Shown here piece by piece: positions 45,119-54,513 of a stretch of DNA of 64,000 nucleotides. The notes beneath the pieces are model-generated. The model was not told the origin of the DNA. It was given only the letters and a program-made list of their open reading frames with translations, and did not search any database. The DNA comes from Cheiracanthium punctorium (taxonomy: Eukaryota > Arthropoda > Arachnida > Araneae > Cheiracanthiidae). Location of the stretch: NCBI GenBank assembly GCA_038373885.1, contig JAWZYV010013174.1:62001-126000 (forward strand), given 5' to 3'. A program made the position numbers and the translations under genes. The first letter of the stretch is position 1, and the number at the start of each line of letters is the position of its first letter.

Positions 45119-45630
45119 TGTTTCGAATTTTCGGGGTTGTTCTGACGCTTTAACTAGTTTAAAATTCGTATTCTACATGTCAAACAATTAAATTTTGCAT
45201 TTTGTTGCATCAAAATTGTTTAATTAGAACGGAAGATAAGAAATTTTGGTGTTCCCTATTGGTTAACATAGGGTTTTGTAAATCTCGAGAAATACTGGTG
45301 CTAGGGCTTAGCTGACCTCACTCTTCGGGACTTATTTTTGGTGCCAAATTTGGCAATATTTTCCAGAAAGGCGCCAAGCTTGGCCACATTTCGGACATTT
45401 AGCAGGATTTTTCCAATGGGTAAAAGTTTGTTTAAAAGTATATAAAGTTTGTTTTCTTGGATTAATATTACGTAATAGCTTAGCGATTCAACTGCATTTC
45501 TATGACATACTCAAAATTGGCGCTTTATGGGGATCCTTCGAGAAATTTCTTCTAGCTTCTGCGATACCTATAAAAGGACAGCACATTGTCCCAGTTGAGT
45601 TTCAGTTTGCTTCTGTCTGCTGATGAGAAT
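45119..45630 (+). mobile_element. Partial Bel/Pao-type LTR (U3 to TATA)
   Basis: Starts TGTTTCGAATTTTCGGGG and shares AAAATTCGTATTCTAC, TTTTGTTGCATCAAAAT, ATTGGTTAACATAGG and CTCGAGAAATA with the LTRs at 60.8 and 61.8 kb and, in its first ~150 bp, with the Bel/Pao 5' LTR at 52.0 kb. The 3' part including the polyadenylation region is missing. It interrupts the 150-bp array. Confidence 0.75.
45537..45576 (+). promoter_or_regulatory. HSE-like element plus TATA box in LTR
   Basis: TTCGAGAAATTTC at 45537-45549 is a perfect three-block heat-shock element (TTCnnGAAnnTTC), 19 bp before TATAAAAG at 45569-45576. Confidence 0.6.
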
Positions 45631-45960
45631 ATTTTTAGAATCGGTTCAGTATTTACTGAGATGCCCGTCTAGCATAATGTATTAGAATGATTTTGAGTGT
45701 CCCCGTAAAAAAAACTATTTGTGCTATATGCATGGAAGATAGCCTATAATACTTAGGAATAGTGTAGCTTTCTATATCAGGAATAGTACTGTGTGAAAAA
45801 ATTTTTGGAATCGATTCAGTAGTTAGACATACTCACAGATCGCAGTGTAATGCACATGAGTGTCCTTGTAAAGGAATTACTTATGATATATGCCATCGAT
45901 TTTAGTTTATGTTACTCAGGAATAGTGTAGCTTTCCGTCAGTGAAAAAATCTGATGTGGA
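45631..45960 (+). repeat. ~150-bp tandem repeat, continuation after the LTR
   Basis: Two to three more units with AGAATCGGTTCAGTATTTAC and AGTGTCCCCGTAAAA landmarks. Confidence 0.85.
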
Positions 45961-46850
45961 CAACACATGACTTCCTTGTACATCTATTTTCAGCCCACTT
46001 GTTCCAAAATTATTTTGTTTGAAAGAGATAAAATACTGCAGTAATAGTAAAGTTTAGCGAATTCTACCAAAATATTTCCGATATCGCCAAGCTGGGTTCA
46101 ATTTGAAAGATTTCCTTCTGGCATTTAATTTGGCGATATTTCACCAAAAGCCAACAAGCTTGAGATAGTTTCCGAGATTTTGGGGATAGCCAAGGTAGTC
46201 ATTGACCACAGGCTTTCAATGAATTGAATGAATCCATGCACCTTAATCTATTCTAAGTCATTTGGCTGACCCTGTAAATAAATAATCAAGTTGATTGCAA
46301 TCAAAAAAGCGATGCACAGTTAGATATTACAAGTAGTTCTAAATACAAAATTTCAAAATTCTACGGGTAAAAGTTTTCGAGTTATGCAAAATACGTAATA
46401 ATTTTTGTCCCCAAATTTGGCGATATTTAGGAAAAACTCGCCGACAAATGGCGAGATTTAAGGCATGGACCAATGACTGACTATCGCCAAATTTGGCGAT
46501 AGTCAGTCATTGGTCCACAGTTTTGCCAAAACTCGCCAAGGACGATGACAAAGACAATATTTTGGGCATGGACCAAACAATGACTGACCACAGATGTAAT
46601 ATATTGAAGATGTCAATAGACATTAATGTACTGAAATTCTTTTGGGTGGTCCTGCAAATAAACTCAAAAGTAGTATACAAGCAAATAAACGCAAAAAAAA
46701 AGTAGATTGGAACCAAAAATCGAAATTCAAAACTAGATGTTACAACAATCTTATGTATGAAATTTCAACATTCTACGACTAATAGTTTTTGAGATTTGAG
46801 AATTAAATACATACACATGTACACTAAAACTCGCCAAGCTTGGCGAGTTT
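45961..46850. repeat. Palindrome-rich repeat region
   Basis: Repeated GCCAAATTTGGCGATAT and CGCCAAGCT words, two perfect palindromes (46466-46517 and 46827-46850) and partial copies of a GTCCTGCAAATAAA unit. No coding sequence recognised. Confidence 0.6.
46466..46517. repeat. Perfect 52-bp palindrome
   Basis: Begins TGGACCAATGACTGAC, centred on AAATTT at 46491/46492, both halves of 26 bp exactly complementary with no spacer. Confidence 0.95.
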
Positions 46851-47921
46851 CGGTGTAATTCTTGAGGGAGGCACGTGACCGCGGTCGGACCATTACCTAA
46901 CCATTCGTCTACAATGTTTGCACAGTGAGGACGGGCGTTGTCATCCATAAACACAAATTCAGCACCCATGGCGCCCCGAAACAAACGTACATGTTGTTCC
47001 AGAATGACATCCCGATAGATGTGGCCTGTCATCGTTACACTCTGAACATGCAGGTCAGTTCTGGAACCAAGAATAATTCCTCCCCAAACGAGCCATCCTG
47101 CACCACTGTAACGGTGTCTTTCAATGGTGTTCTCTTGGTGGTAACGGGTACCTGGCGCTCTCCAGATGAATGTCCGGCGAGAATCGGACTCCAAACTAAA
47201 CCTGGACTCGTCGGAAAACATCACACAAGACCACTGTTGCGGTGTCCACAATGCATGCTCTCTACTCCAGGTTAATCGCAGGCGACAGTGAGTTGCGGTA
47301 AGTGGAACACATCTGACAGGCCTACGAGCATATAGACCAATGTGCCCTAAGCGTCTGTACACGGTCTGCCTTGAAACTGTCGTACCGGTAGCTGAAGAGA
47401 GCTGACGAGACAGGTCTGATGCTGTACTCCGTCTGTTTCTTTTGGCAGTAACTGCCAAATAGCGGTCCTCATTCGGCGTTGTAACTCGGGGGCGACCTGT
47501 GCTGTAACGTCTACTCACATTACCATCATCTTGGAATCGTTGCCAAAGCCTGGAGATGACACTCTGGGCGATTCCAAGTTCCTCGGATACTTCCAGCTGG
47601 GTACGTCCACATTCCAGTCGTCCGATAATTCTGCCACGTAAAACATCATCCAAATGCCTCCTTTGTGCCATAACTATGCGGTTTTTGCACTGAAAGGCTT
47701 TCACAGCGCTTGTGAACAATTTTACTTCTTTCCCACTATTCCTCATATACCCCTCTCTTACACTCTCGTCATTGTGACGTACCATCCACGCCATCTGGTG
47801 GTTTCCTGTAATTTGCATATTCTTCTTCAAGATGTGTGTGATCATTCCACAGGTGAAATTTTTATTTTAGAGATCAATTTCTGTGTGATTCTGAATTATC
47901 CTTAATTTATGGACATGAGTG
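46851..47921 (-). mobile_element. Tc1-like transposon, 3' truncated
   Basis: The 5' end (minus strand) begins CACTCATGTCCATAAATTAA at 47921, next to a TA dinucleotide as expected for Tc1 insertion. The opposite TIR and the end of the gene are missing; the element runs into palindromic repeat sequence at about 46,850. Confidence 0.85.
46898..47671 (-). pseudogene. Tc1-like transposase, C-terminally truncated
   Basis: The start is taken at MAQRRHLDDV, the usual N-terminus of this family; the open frame extends upstream without family similarity. Two helix-turn-helix regions (about residues 10-45 and 70-110) flank a GRPR hinge (59-62). The first two catalytic acids are present: D154 (MFSDESRF) and D244 (FMDDNARPH). 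The third acidic motif (SPDLNP-E) is missing: after about residue 258 the frame passes through TCLPQELHR into the palindromic repeat and ends at 46751. A DDE enzyme lacking its third residue would be inactive. Very similar transposases are, from memory, frequent in spider assemblies. Confidence 0.88.
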
Positions 47922-47923
47922 TA

Positions 47924-48235
47924 TATGGGTTGGACGGTATTGTGCTTGAAATGGATCAAAAATGTCATTAAAATTGCCATTGACAGTAACGTATTGGAAA
48001 TCTTTTGAGTGTTACTGTAGCAGAACTATCAATGATAAAGACACTTTTTTCGATGGAGAAATTCATTTTGCAACCCTTAACAGCATATATCACTTCTGAG
48101 TCGTTTGTAGTAGCCTAATACCTCTAAAATGCGCTTTAATTAATATCTGCCCATAGAGCGCAAAGTATTTCAAATCTTTTGGGCGGTTCTGTAGAAAAAC
48201 TATCCAGTCGATTCGGACCAAAATGGGAAAACAGT
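47924..48235. repeat. Degenerate repeat region
   Basis: Contains two copies of a TTTGAGTGTT.CTGTAG.A.AACTATC-like unit (about 48010 and 48178) related to the 150-bp repeat landmark. No gene seen. Confidence 0.45.
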
Positions 48236-48686
48236 TTTGAAAAGGTACGCGGAAACACCGCTTCTGTCACATATCAAAGCGCCGTATACATTGGCAGCTC
48301 TATCAGCTCTCGACCGGAGATCACTCCACACACTGCGGGAGCTAACTCACACACTGAACTCTCGGAACAGCGCGCTCTGGTATTTATAGAGGAGGCAGAA
48401 GCTGCGAGGAGCTTCGAGAAAAGTCTATTTCTCGAAGATTCTACATAAAGCGAAAATTCTGATTACGTCATAGAAGAGAAATGTTAGTTCATTATGCGTT
48501 AATGCAGAAAAACCAAATTCCAGGCCCCATTGGGGGGGGGGGAATCACGCCAAACGACCAAAATGTCGCCAAGCTTGGCGACTTTGGGCGAAATATCGCC
48601 AAATTTGGCGCCAAAAATAAGTACTCAAAAGTGAAGTTACCGAAGGCCCTAGGAACAATGTATCTTGAGATTTCTAGAAACCCCAT
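48236..48686 (-). mobile_element. Partial LTR, minus strand
   Basis: On the minus strand GGGTTTCTAGAAATCTC leads into TATTTTTGGCGCCAAATTTG, CGCCAAGCTTGGCGAC, a ctTCGAGAAATAG block and CTATAAATACC, the order seen in the LTRs at 45.1, 60.8 and 61.8 kb. The LTR start is missing where the Bel/Pao element abuts at 48,687. Confidence 0.7.
48381..48441 (-). promoter_or_regulatory. HSE-like element plus TATA box in LTR (minus strand)
   Basis: The minus strand has GAATCTTCGAGAA (perfect GAAnnTTCnnGAA, 48441-48429), a further TTCTCGAAG nearby, then TATAAATA at 48388-48381. Confidence 0.6.
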
Positions 48687-48882
48687 TGTCCAATAAATGT
48701 TGGGAAGGTTGACGATGCGGGATAAAATGAGAATAAGGTTTGATGCGTTTTCAATAAATTTTTAATTACTCAAACTGCGTGCCGCTGAGGGCGAAGCGAA
48801 GAAGAGAATGATCGGGTTACATTAAAGAGGCGCTCACACAAACTGCGCCAAGGACGGTGCCAAATAAATTCACGCCAAATGC
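48687..48882 (-). repeat. 3' LTR of the Bel/Pao element, 5'-truncated
   Basis: Direct repeat of 51653-51869. The upstream half of the LTR is missing and pol is fused to it in frame. Confidence 0.85.
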
Positions 48883-50343
48883 TTTCCGAATTTGTACTAT
48901 TTGCGCTGCTAATGGAAAGTCGTTCCTTTCGTCATCTGCTAGTTGATTGAGTGTGCGTGTTGCGAGATATGGCGCGTTTGAAGTACCGTAAGTTATAGTC
49001 TTCAATCTGTAAATTTTAACCTGTTCTTCTTCGCTACTCCTCCATAAGATACGTAATAAGTCTCGTTGATTCTCCTTAATTTTAATCTGACGATACATTT
49101 TAATAATGTCTGCTGTGAAGGCATAGTTATGAGTACGAAATCTGCAAATAATATCAAATAGTTCATCTTGAACTGTCCCTCCACTTAGTAAAACATCATT
49201 TAGTGAAACTCCCGTAGTCGTAGGAGCAGAAGCGTCGAACACTATCCTGAATTTAGTGCTAGGTTTGTCGGGTCTATAAACGCCATGATGAGGCAGATAA
49301 TATGAATAACTAGAATTGTCCCCTTCAGAAATTTCTTCTGAATGATCTAATTGATTATACTCCGTAATGAAATCTTCATATAAAGGTTTCATATCGGGAT
49401 TGCGAGCAAAACGTTTAAGCAAATGATTCAATCGTTTATTAGCGTTCTCCTTAGATTCACCTAAAAGTAGAAGTCCTTCATCTTTAATCGGCATCTCTAC
49501 GACATATCTACCGTCATCTTGTCTACAGTGTGTGCGGAGGAAATGTTGCTCACAAAATTCCTCCTCCTGACTCTTCAACTTTTTTGTTTCTTGAACTCCT
49601 TCACTCTCCCAAAACCTTTTGATAATATCAGATAAATCACATACAGTTTCAACAAACCCACAGTAATTATCAAAACTGTCTTGTTGCGGCATGCATACAG
49701 ACCCACTGACAATGTATCCGAAGACCGACTGCTGAAAGATCAGCCCCTTCATACTTATTCTATTGGTCTTCAGTAAATCAAAAAATACTTCATTTGACAA
49801 CAAAATGTGTATTGGACCTAGTTTATGAAACTCTGGGTCAGCTAAATCAACTGGTTGTAACTGTTTGAGATCTGGTATATTTAGATATTTAGCAGGGGTT
49901 ATGCGAGTTATTTTTGGAACAACATAAAAATTTAAAGTACACATAAAACTCTTATCTGCGTTAGAAACACTTGCAATCACGCTTTCTCTAATGTTCATAT
50001 TGATTCCGTTTAGTCCTGAGACGGAGGCGAATATTTTCTTTCCTCGTAAATTCAATAATTGAACACACTCTTTGGTCATGAAATTATTTTGATTCCCACT
50101 TTCTAACAGCGCACGGCAAGCTAAAAACTCCCCATTAGCACTCTTCAAGTAAATTATAGCTGTGGAGAGCAAAACTTGTTTATTAGCCATGGCTGAAATA
50201 GTCAAAGCAGAAGAGTTTTGAGGCGAATGGTGTTTATCTTCAGAGGCGCCAGAATTAATTACCTCTTCTGAAGGAAAGAATGCGTTTGCATTTGCGGACA
50301 GCTGGCTAGTTTTATCAGGCGTTATTTTGTTTACATTTATCAT
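48817..50343 (-). pseudogene. Bel/Pao protease and partial reverse transcriptase
   Basis: 508 residues. The DUF1758-type aspartic protease has ALLESGNQNNF at 78-88, where family members have D-S-G: the catalytic Asp is Glu81 here, so the protease is probably dead. The reverse transcriptase begins at about 345 (YYLPHHGVYRP), with FRIVFDASA (365-373), the first catalytic Asp at 412 (ADIIKMYRQI) and YGTSNAPYLATRTL (452-465). The YxDD box that should follow is absent. From about residue 487 the frame reads LTR sequence and stops at 48817. This is a deletion product, not an active enzyme. Confidence 0.88.
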
Positions 50344-50677
50344 CTCGTGTTCCCTTTTCGAAATGTAATAAAGTATGGTGCCTTTTTACTAGTGACAAGC
50401 ATTTTCTACATGAATTAGTACTGTTACAGGAATTAATTACATGTAATGAAGACAAACAATTCAAACAAAGATTTTTTTCCTTTACAAAATTAAATCGCTT
50501 TTTAGCGGTCAAATTTAAAAACTGATCACATTTAAAAATACAATGTCGGGCCAGACAGTACGGGCAAGAATTCGAGTGATTTTCGGAAACAGATGTCAGT
50601 GTTCTTGAATTATATGGACGTTTCACTTCGCGAACTAGAGGTTTGTTGTCTTGCAACGTACGCGAATGTTCTTTCAA
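50315..50677 (-). pseudogene. Bel/Pao gag zinc-knuckle region
   Basis: 120 residues with Cys/His clusters (CPYC..RHCIFKC, LCLNCL...H...SC, CRKC...HHTLLH), the nucleic-acid-binding region that separates gag from protease in Bel/Pao polyproteins. It is open upstream of the given start, towards the shift at about 50,755, and overlaps the next segment by 29 bases in a different frame, so a second indel lies near 50,340. Confidence 0.8.
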
Positions 50678-50741
50678 AAAGGATGTTAACTGCGTTATCG
50701 TTCCTATTAGGTCCTTTTTAAGCGATCTTTCCCACCAGCTT

Positions 50742-51545
50742 CTAGTATTTTTGTCGAGTTTTTCGACTAATATATAGAATTAGCTTATCGCTGAAACCAT
50801 TCACATTTTGTTCTAGAACTGACAAGGATCTAATACATTCATTAATGTTATCCACAAATTTTAAAAGCGACGGAGCTGAGTCAAATGTTTGTGGTAAGGC
50901 AAGCAACTTTTTAATAACAGAGTTTATCAGATATTTCTTATTTGAATAGCGGTCGACCAATAAATTCCAGGCGATGTCGTAATTTGCGTCAGAAATTGAT
51001 ATGGAGTGAATGATGTCTACAGCGTCTGATTTACACGAACTTTTGAGGTATTGAAGCTTCTGAGCCTTAGTTAATTTACTGTTTTTATGAACAGCTGCGG
51101 AAAATAAATCTTCAAATTCTATCCACTCCTCAATTTTCCCACTAAAAATAGGAAGCGAAAGCTTCGGCAATTTTATTTCTGAAGAAACAGAACTAGGTGA
51201 AAGGTTTTCACTGACGTTTGTTTTGTCAGCAGTAAGCGTTAAAAGTTTTCTTTTAATGATCAAATTAATTTCATCTAAGGAGTCAATTAAGGTTTCTTTT
51301 TCTGCTATGAAATCATCGATTTCTTTCTCATCACAAAGAGCAAATATACAGTCAAACACTTGTTTTAATTCTGTATGGAAATTTGCAACTTTCGCTTCAT
51401 ACAACTGAAGCAAGGCGAAATCTGCTTTTTCAATGTTTGTATTCACCTTATCTTTGAATTTTGTAATGTTTGATTTTATACATTTTTTGTTAGTTTTCGC
51501 AGATTTCATTTCTGCCATATTGATAAGTAAGTCATGGTAAGTCAA
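50742..51545 (-). pseudogene. Bel/Pao gag-like protein (DUF1759), frameshifted at its end
   Basis: 267 residues: an N-terminal region rich in Lys and Glu, probably helical, then the DUF1759 signature LPKLSLPIFSGKIEEW at 126-141, with LQYLKSSCKSDA and WNLLVDRYSNK downstream, which mark the Pao/Bel gag-like domain. The frame ends at a TAG just after LILYIS; similarity continues in another frame to the next segment, so a small indel at about 50,755 has broken the polyprotein. The true start may be Met11. Confidence 0.85.
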
Positions 51546-51652
51546 GATGTACTTACCAACAATGAACTGCGTAGTTGCTGCGTAGTATTAATTTTTAAAA
51601 CTCCAATATATCCATAGGTCATTAGAGTCCGCCGGTGAGACGGTCCAATTAA

Positions 51653-52067
51653 TGTCCAATAAATGCTGGGAAGGTTGACGATGCGGGTGCGGGCGTAAAG
51701 TATTCAAAATAAAATGAGAATAAGGTTTGATGCGTTTTCAATAAATTTTTAATTACTCAAACTGCGTGCCGCTGAGGGCGAAGCGAAGAAGAGAATGATC
51801 GGGTTACATTAAAGAGGCGCCCACACAAACTGCGCCAAGGACGGTGCCAAATAAATTCACGCCAAATGCGTGGGTAGGGATACATAAACCATTTAGGACT
51901 CAACACCCATAGAAAAACAAAGGGGAGACCGAAACCTCCGTATCTCCGGTTCCAGTTGACCGATTTTGATGCAACAAAAAGCAAAATTTAACTATTTGAA
52001 GCGTAGAATACGAATTTTAAACTATTTTAAGCCCCAGAACAGCGGGTTTCCCCGAAAATTCGTAACA
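51653..52067 (-). repeat. 5' LTR of the Bel/Pao element
   Basis: 415 bp. Its 3' 217 bp (51653-51869) repeat at 48687-48882 with one ~21-bp indel and few mismatches. Its first ~150 bp resemble the solo LTRs elsewhere in the window. Confidence 0.85.
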
Positions 52068-52546
52068 ATATATTATTGACACACATTTTATAAGAACATT
52101 GTTGTACCGTGTATTTTTGCATTATTTCCAACAATTACGTCCTTTTGAAAGTCATTTTAAATAAAGGTTTAGTTCACGGTTTCAAAGTATATTATTGAAA
52201 CACATTTTTAAAGAATATATCGTGTATTTTTGCCTTTAAAACAATTACGCCCCTTCGTTGAAAGTCATTTTAAATAAAGGTTTAGAGCACTATTTTAACG
52301 TACATTATTGACACTCATTCTTAAAGAACATTGTTATATCGTTTATTTTTGCCTTATTTCCAGCAATTACGTCCCTTTATTGAAAGTCATTTTAAATAAA
52401 GGTTTAGTCCACTGTTTCAGAGTATATTATTGACACACATTTTTAAAGAGCACTGTTATACTGAGTATTTTTGCATTATTACCAACAGTTACGTCCCTTT
52501 GTTGAAAGTCATTTTAAATAAAGGTTTAGTCCACTGTTTAAAGCTA
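52068..52546. repeat. ~120-bp satellite, left part (4 units)
   Basis: Units with TATTATTGACACACATTTTT, CAATTACGTCCCTTTGTTG and AAATAAAGGTTTAGTCCACT repeat every ~118 bp. The array continues at 58,684 after a large insertion. Confidence 0.92.
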
Positions 52547-53130
52547 CCCTACTAGCAATTTTGCTCGGGCCTTCACCGGCCACGTAGCCTTGAGCCGATG
52601 AGAAGAAATCGGGCCGTCCACTGTGAAAGTGCTCGGATACACGCAGTTCATGTTCCCTCGGACATGGAGACGTCCGAAGTAGTCTAACCGATGAGTTTTC
52701 ATCGGGTTGAACACGGATTTAAGGAACTGGCCCGTTCACTTTATGCGTGAGGTTGGCCAATCACCAGGGTGAGTATCACTTTTCGATAAGTTCTTATGTG
52801 ATGTTGACATGCATTTAACCCTTTCCGTCCCTACGATGCAATCCGAATGATAACATTCACAAGTGTTTTACAGATCTCTTTTATATTTGAAATGTATTTG
52901 TAATCGCATTTTTCTTATATGATAATGCAGTGCAGAAGCACTACAGTACTACAGTATAGAAGAAATACACTTTTACTACGCGACGCATATGCATGCATGT
53001 AGGTACGTCGTATTCTCCATCTATTTACATATATAGTCGTACTATATACGTAACTATACTATACGTTAACGTACTATAGTCGTATACTCCATCTACGTAT
53101 GAAATTATATACGTATGTTACATGTTCGAT

Positions 53131-53480
53131 AGTCCCGCAGTAGTCTGGGCGCTAAACTCCGTTCCCATAAGAACACGGTAAGTGAAGCAGCATCCGGCTT
53201 GGCCAGTGCTTGGGAGGGTCATCTCCCTCTCGGCTCGTCCGCTGTGGAACCGTGTACGCTCATGGGAGCTGGTGCACGTAAAATCCGTCGTGGCTCCAAT
53301 GTCCTCCAAGTTATTAAACGATACCTCTGGGGATGCCGATTTCAGGTGGTGGTTGGTCCCTCATCTGGAATCGGTTCAAAATTAGGGACCAATAAGTAGA
53401 AGTCCAACCCCTCGGGGGCACTGGCACCCCTCTTTCCATGGATAGCGTCGTCTATCATGGACACGACAACAACAACAACA
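53131..53480 (+). mobile_element. SINE-like retroposon with (AAC)n tail and 11-bp target duplication
   Basis: ACATGTTCGAT flanks it exactly (53120-53130 and 53481-53491). The tail is about five AAC units. A second, interrupted copy is at 55300-57023. No protein-coding frame. Confidence 0.88.
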
Positions 53481-53505
53481 ACATGTTCGATTTGTTTTAA
53501 CTAGT

Positions 53506-53720
53506 CCGAGCGCATAGCGCTCTGAACTGGAAGACGGAAGGTATCTGGTTCAAAACCAGATCGCGTCCGCCGACCTAACCGCTCGGAGTTTTCCGTGGTT
53601 TCTACCGAAATTTAGCGTAAATACGGGTTAGGACACCTTAGAAAGACCCCCCACGGAGGGCACCCCATATACAGGCCTAGATCCTTCGTGTAGGTAATTG
53701 GCCTTAATCCCAGAACTCGC
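53506..53720 (+). mobile_element. tRNA-derived SINE with 10-bp target duplication
   Basis: TTTAACTAGT flanks it (53496-53505 and 53721-53730). Box B GGTTCAAAACC at 53547-53557 and a tRNA-like head (GCGCATAGCGCTCTGA). The body (GGAGTTTTCCGTGGTTTCT...GGGTTAGGACACC) is related to the SINE at 7638-7874. Confidence 0.85.
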
Positions 53721-54221
53721 TTTAACTAGTATTTTGGTAATTCTGTACGTACGCATATTGCATTTTCGATCTAGTTTGATTAAATTTGAGGGACGTCTGC
53801 TCGTATGCATGTATTGATGTACGTATGTTCTTGTGTAATTCGATTAACTCAAAGAGGAATAGCGAAGAAATTTCAAATTTAGGATTGCCTTAAAATATAG
53901 TTGTACGTGTCCCTTTTTGATTCCAATTGGCTGAGTAGTTTATTTACAGAGTTATATGAAAGACTTTCGATGCATTAAAGTCGATGGACATGCCTTTCAC
54001 ATTAAAAATCCCTGAACTATCTCTGTTTAGCTCATGCCCAAAATATTGCCAACTGTCCCCAAGCTTGGTAAATTTAGGGGCAATATTACAAATTTTGGCA
54101 CTAAAAATAAGTACGTATCTCGAATAAAAATAAAAACGATTAGACATAGAATAGTGAAATTTTGTATTTAAGACTGTCGTAATATTTGGTTCTGCACTTT
54201 TATTTTTGATTACAATCCACA

Positions 54222-54513
54222 GGCTACACGCTTAAACCCAAAGAGCGAAAAAAACGATACATTGCGGAGCGATCCGTTTCCATGGAAACCTACCGATATT
54301 TCCGCGAAAGTGCTCTTTGAGTGGTCTTTTTTCAGAGAATTCCCGTCCTCGCTTCCTCTTTTTTCTGAGAACTCCCCTCCTCGCTTATTGTTATATTTCG
54401 CTCCGCTCTTGTGATCGAAAAACGCTCCTAAAGGAGAAGCGCACTTTTGAAAACTGGCCCAAAAGTCGCTCCGACTGATCGAATTTTGCTCGTTCGGTTT
54501 AAGCGTGGAGGGT
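54222..54513. mobile_element. MITE with TIRs
   Basis: CTACACGCTTAAACCCAAAG on the left and, inverted, CTCCACGCTTAAACCGAACG on the right. About 290 bp, with repeated TCGCTCCGCT and CTCCTCGCTT words inside. Confidence 0.65.

Larger units (their letters stand above)
48687..52067 (-). mobile_element. Bel/Pao LTR retrotransposon, large pol deletion
   Basis: Minus-strand element: a complete 5' LTR (52067-51653, starting TGTTACGAATTTTCGGGG and ending TTTATTGGACA), a gag-like region, zinc knuckles, protease and the start of reverse transcriptase, then directly the second half of the 3' LTR (48882-48687). The rest of RT, RNase H, integrase and the first half of the 3' LTR were lost in one deletion. 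No matching target duplication was found; the left flank is another LTR and the right flank is satellite. Confidence 0.88.

Noticed and set aside
46925..47275. 116-residue plus-strand frame
   Set aside because: Shadow of the Tc1 transposase on the opposite strand.
48179..48448. 89-residue plus-strand frame
   Set aside because: It is antisense to an LTR promoter region (TATA and HSE on the minus strand).
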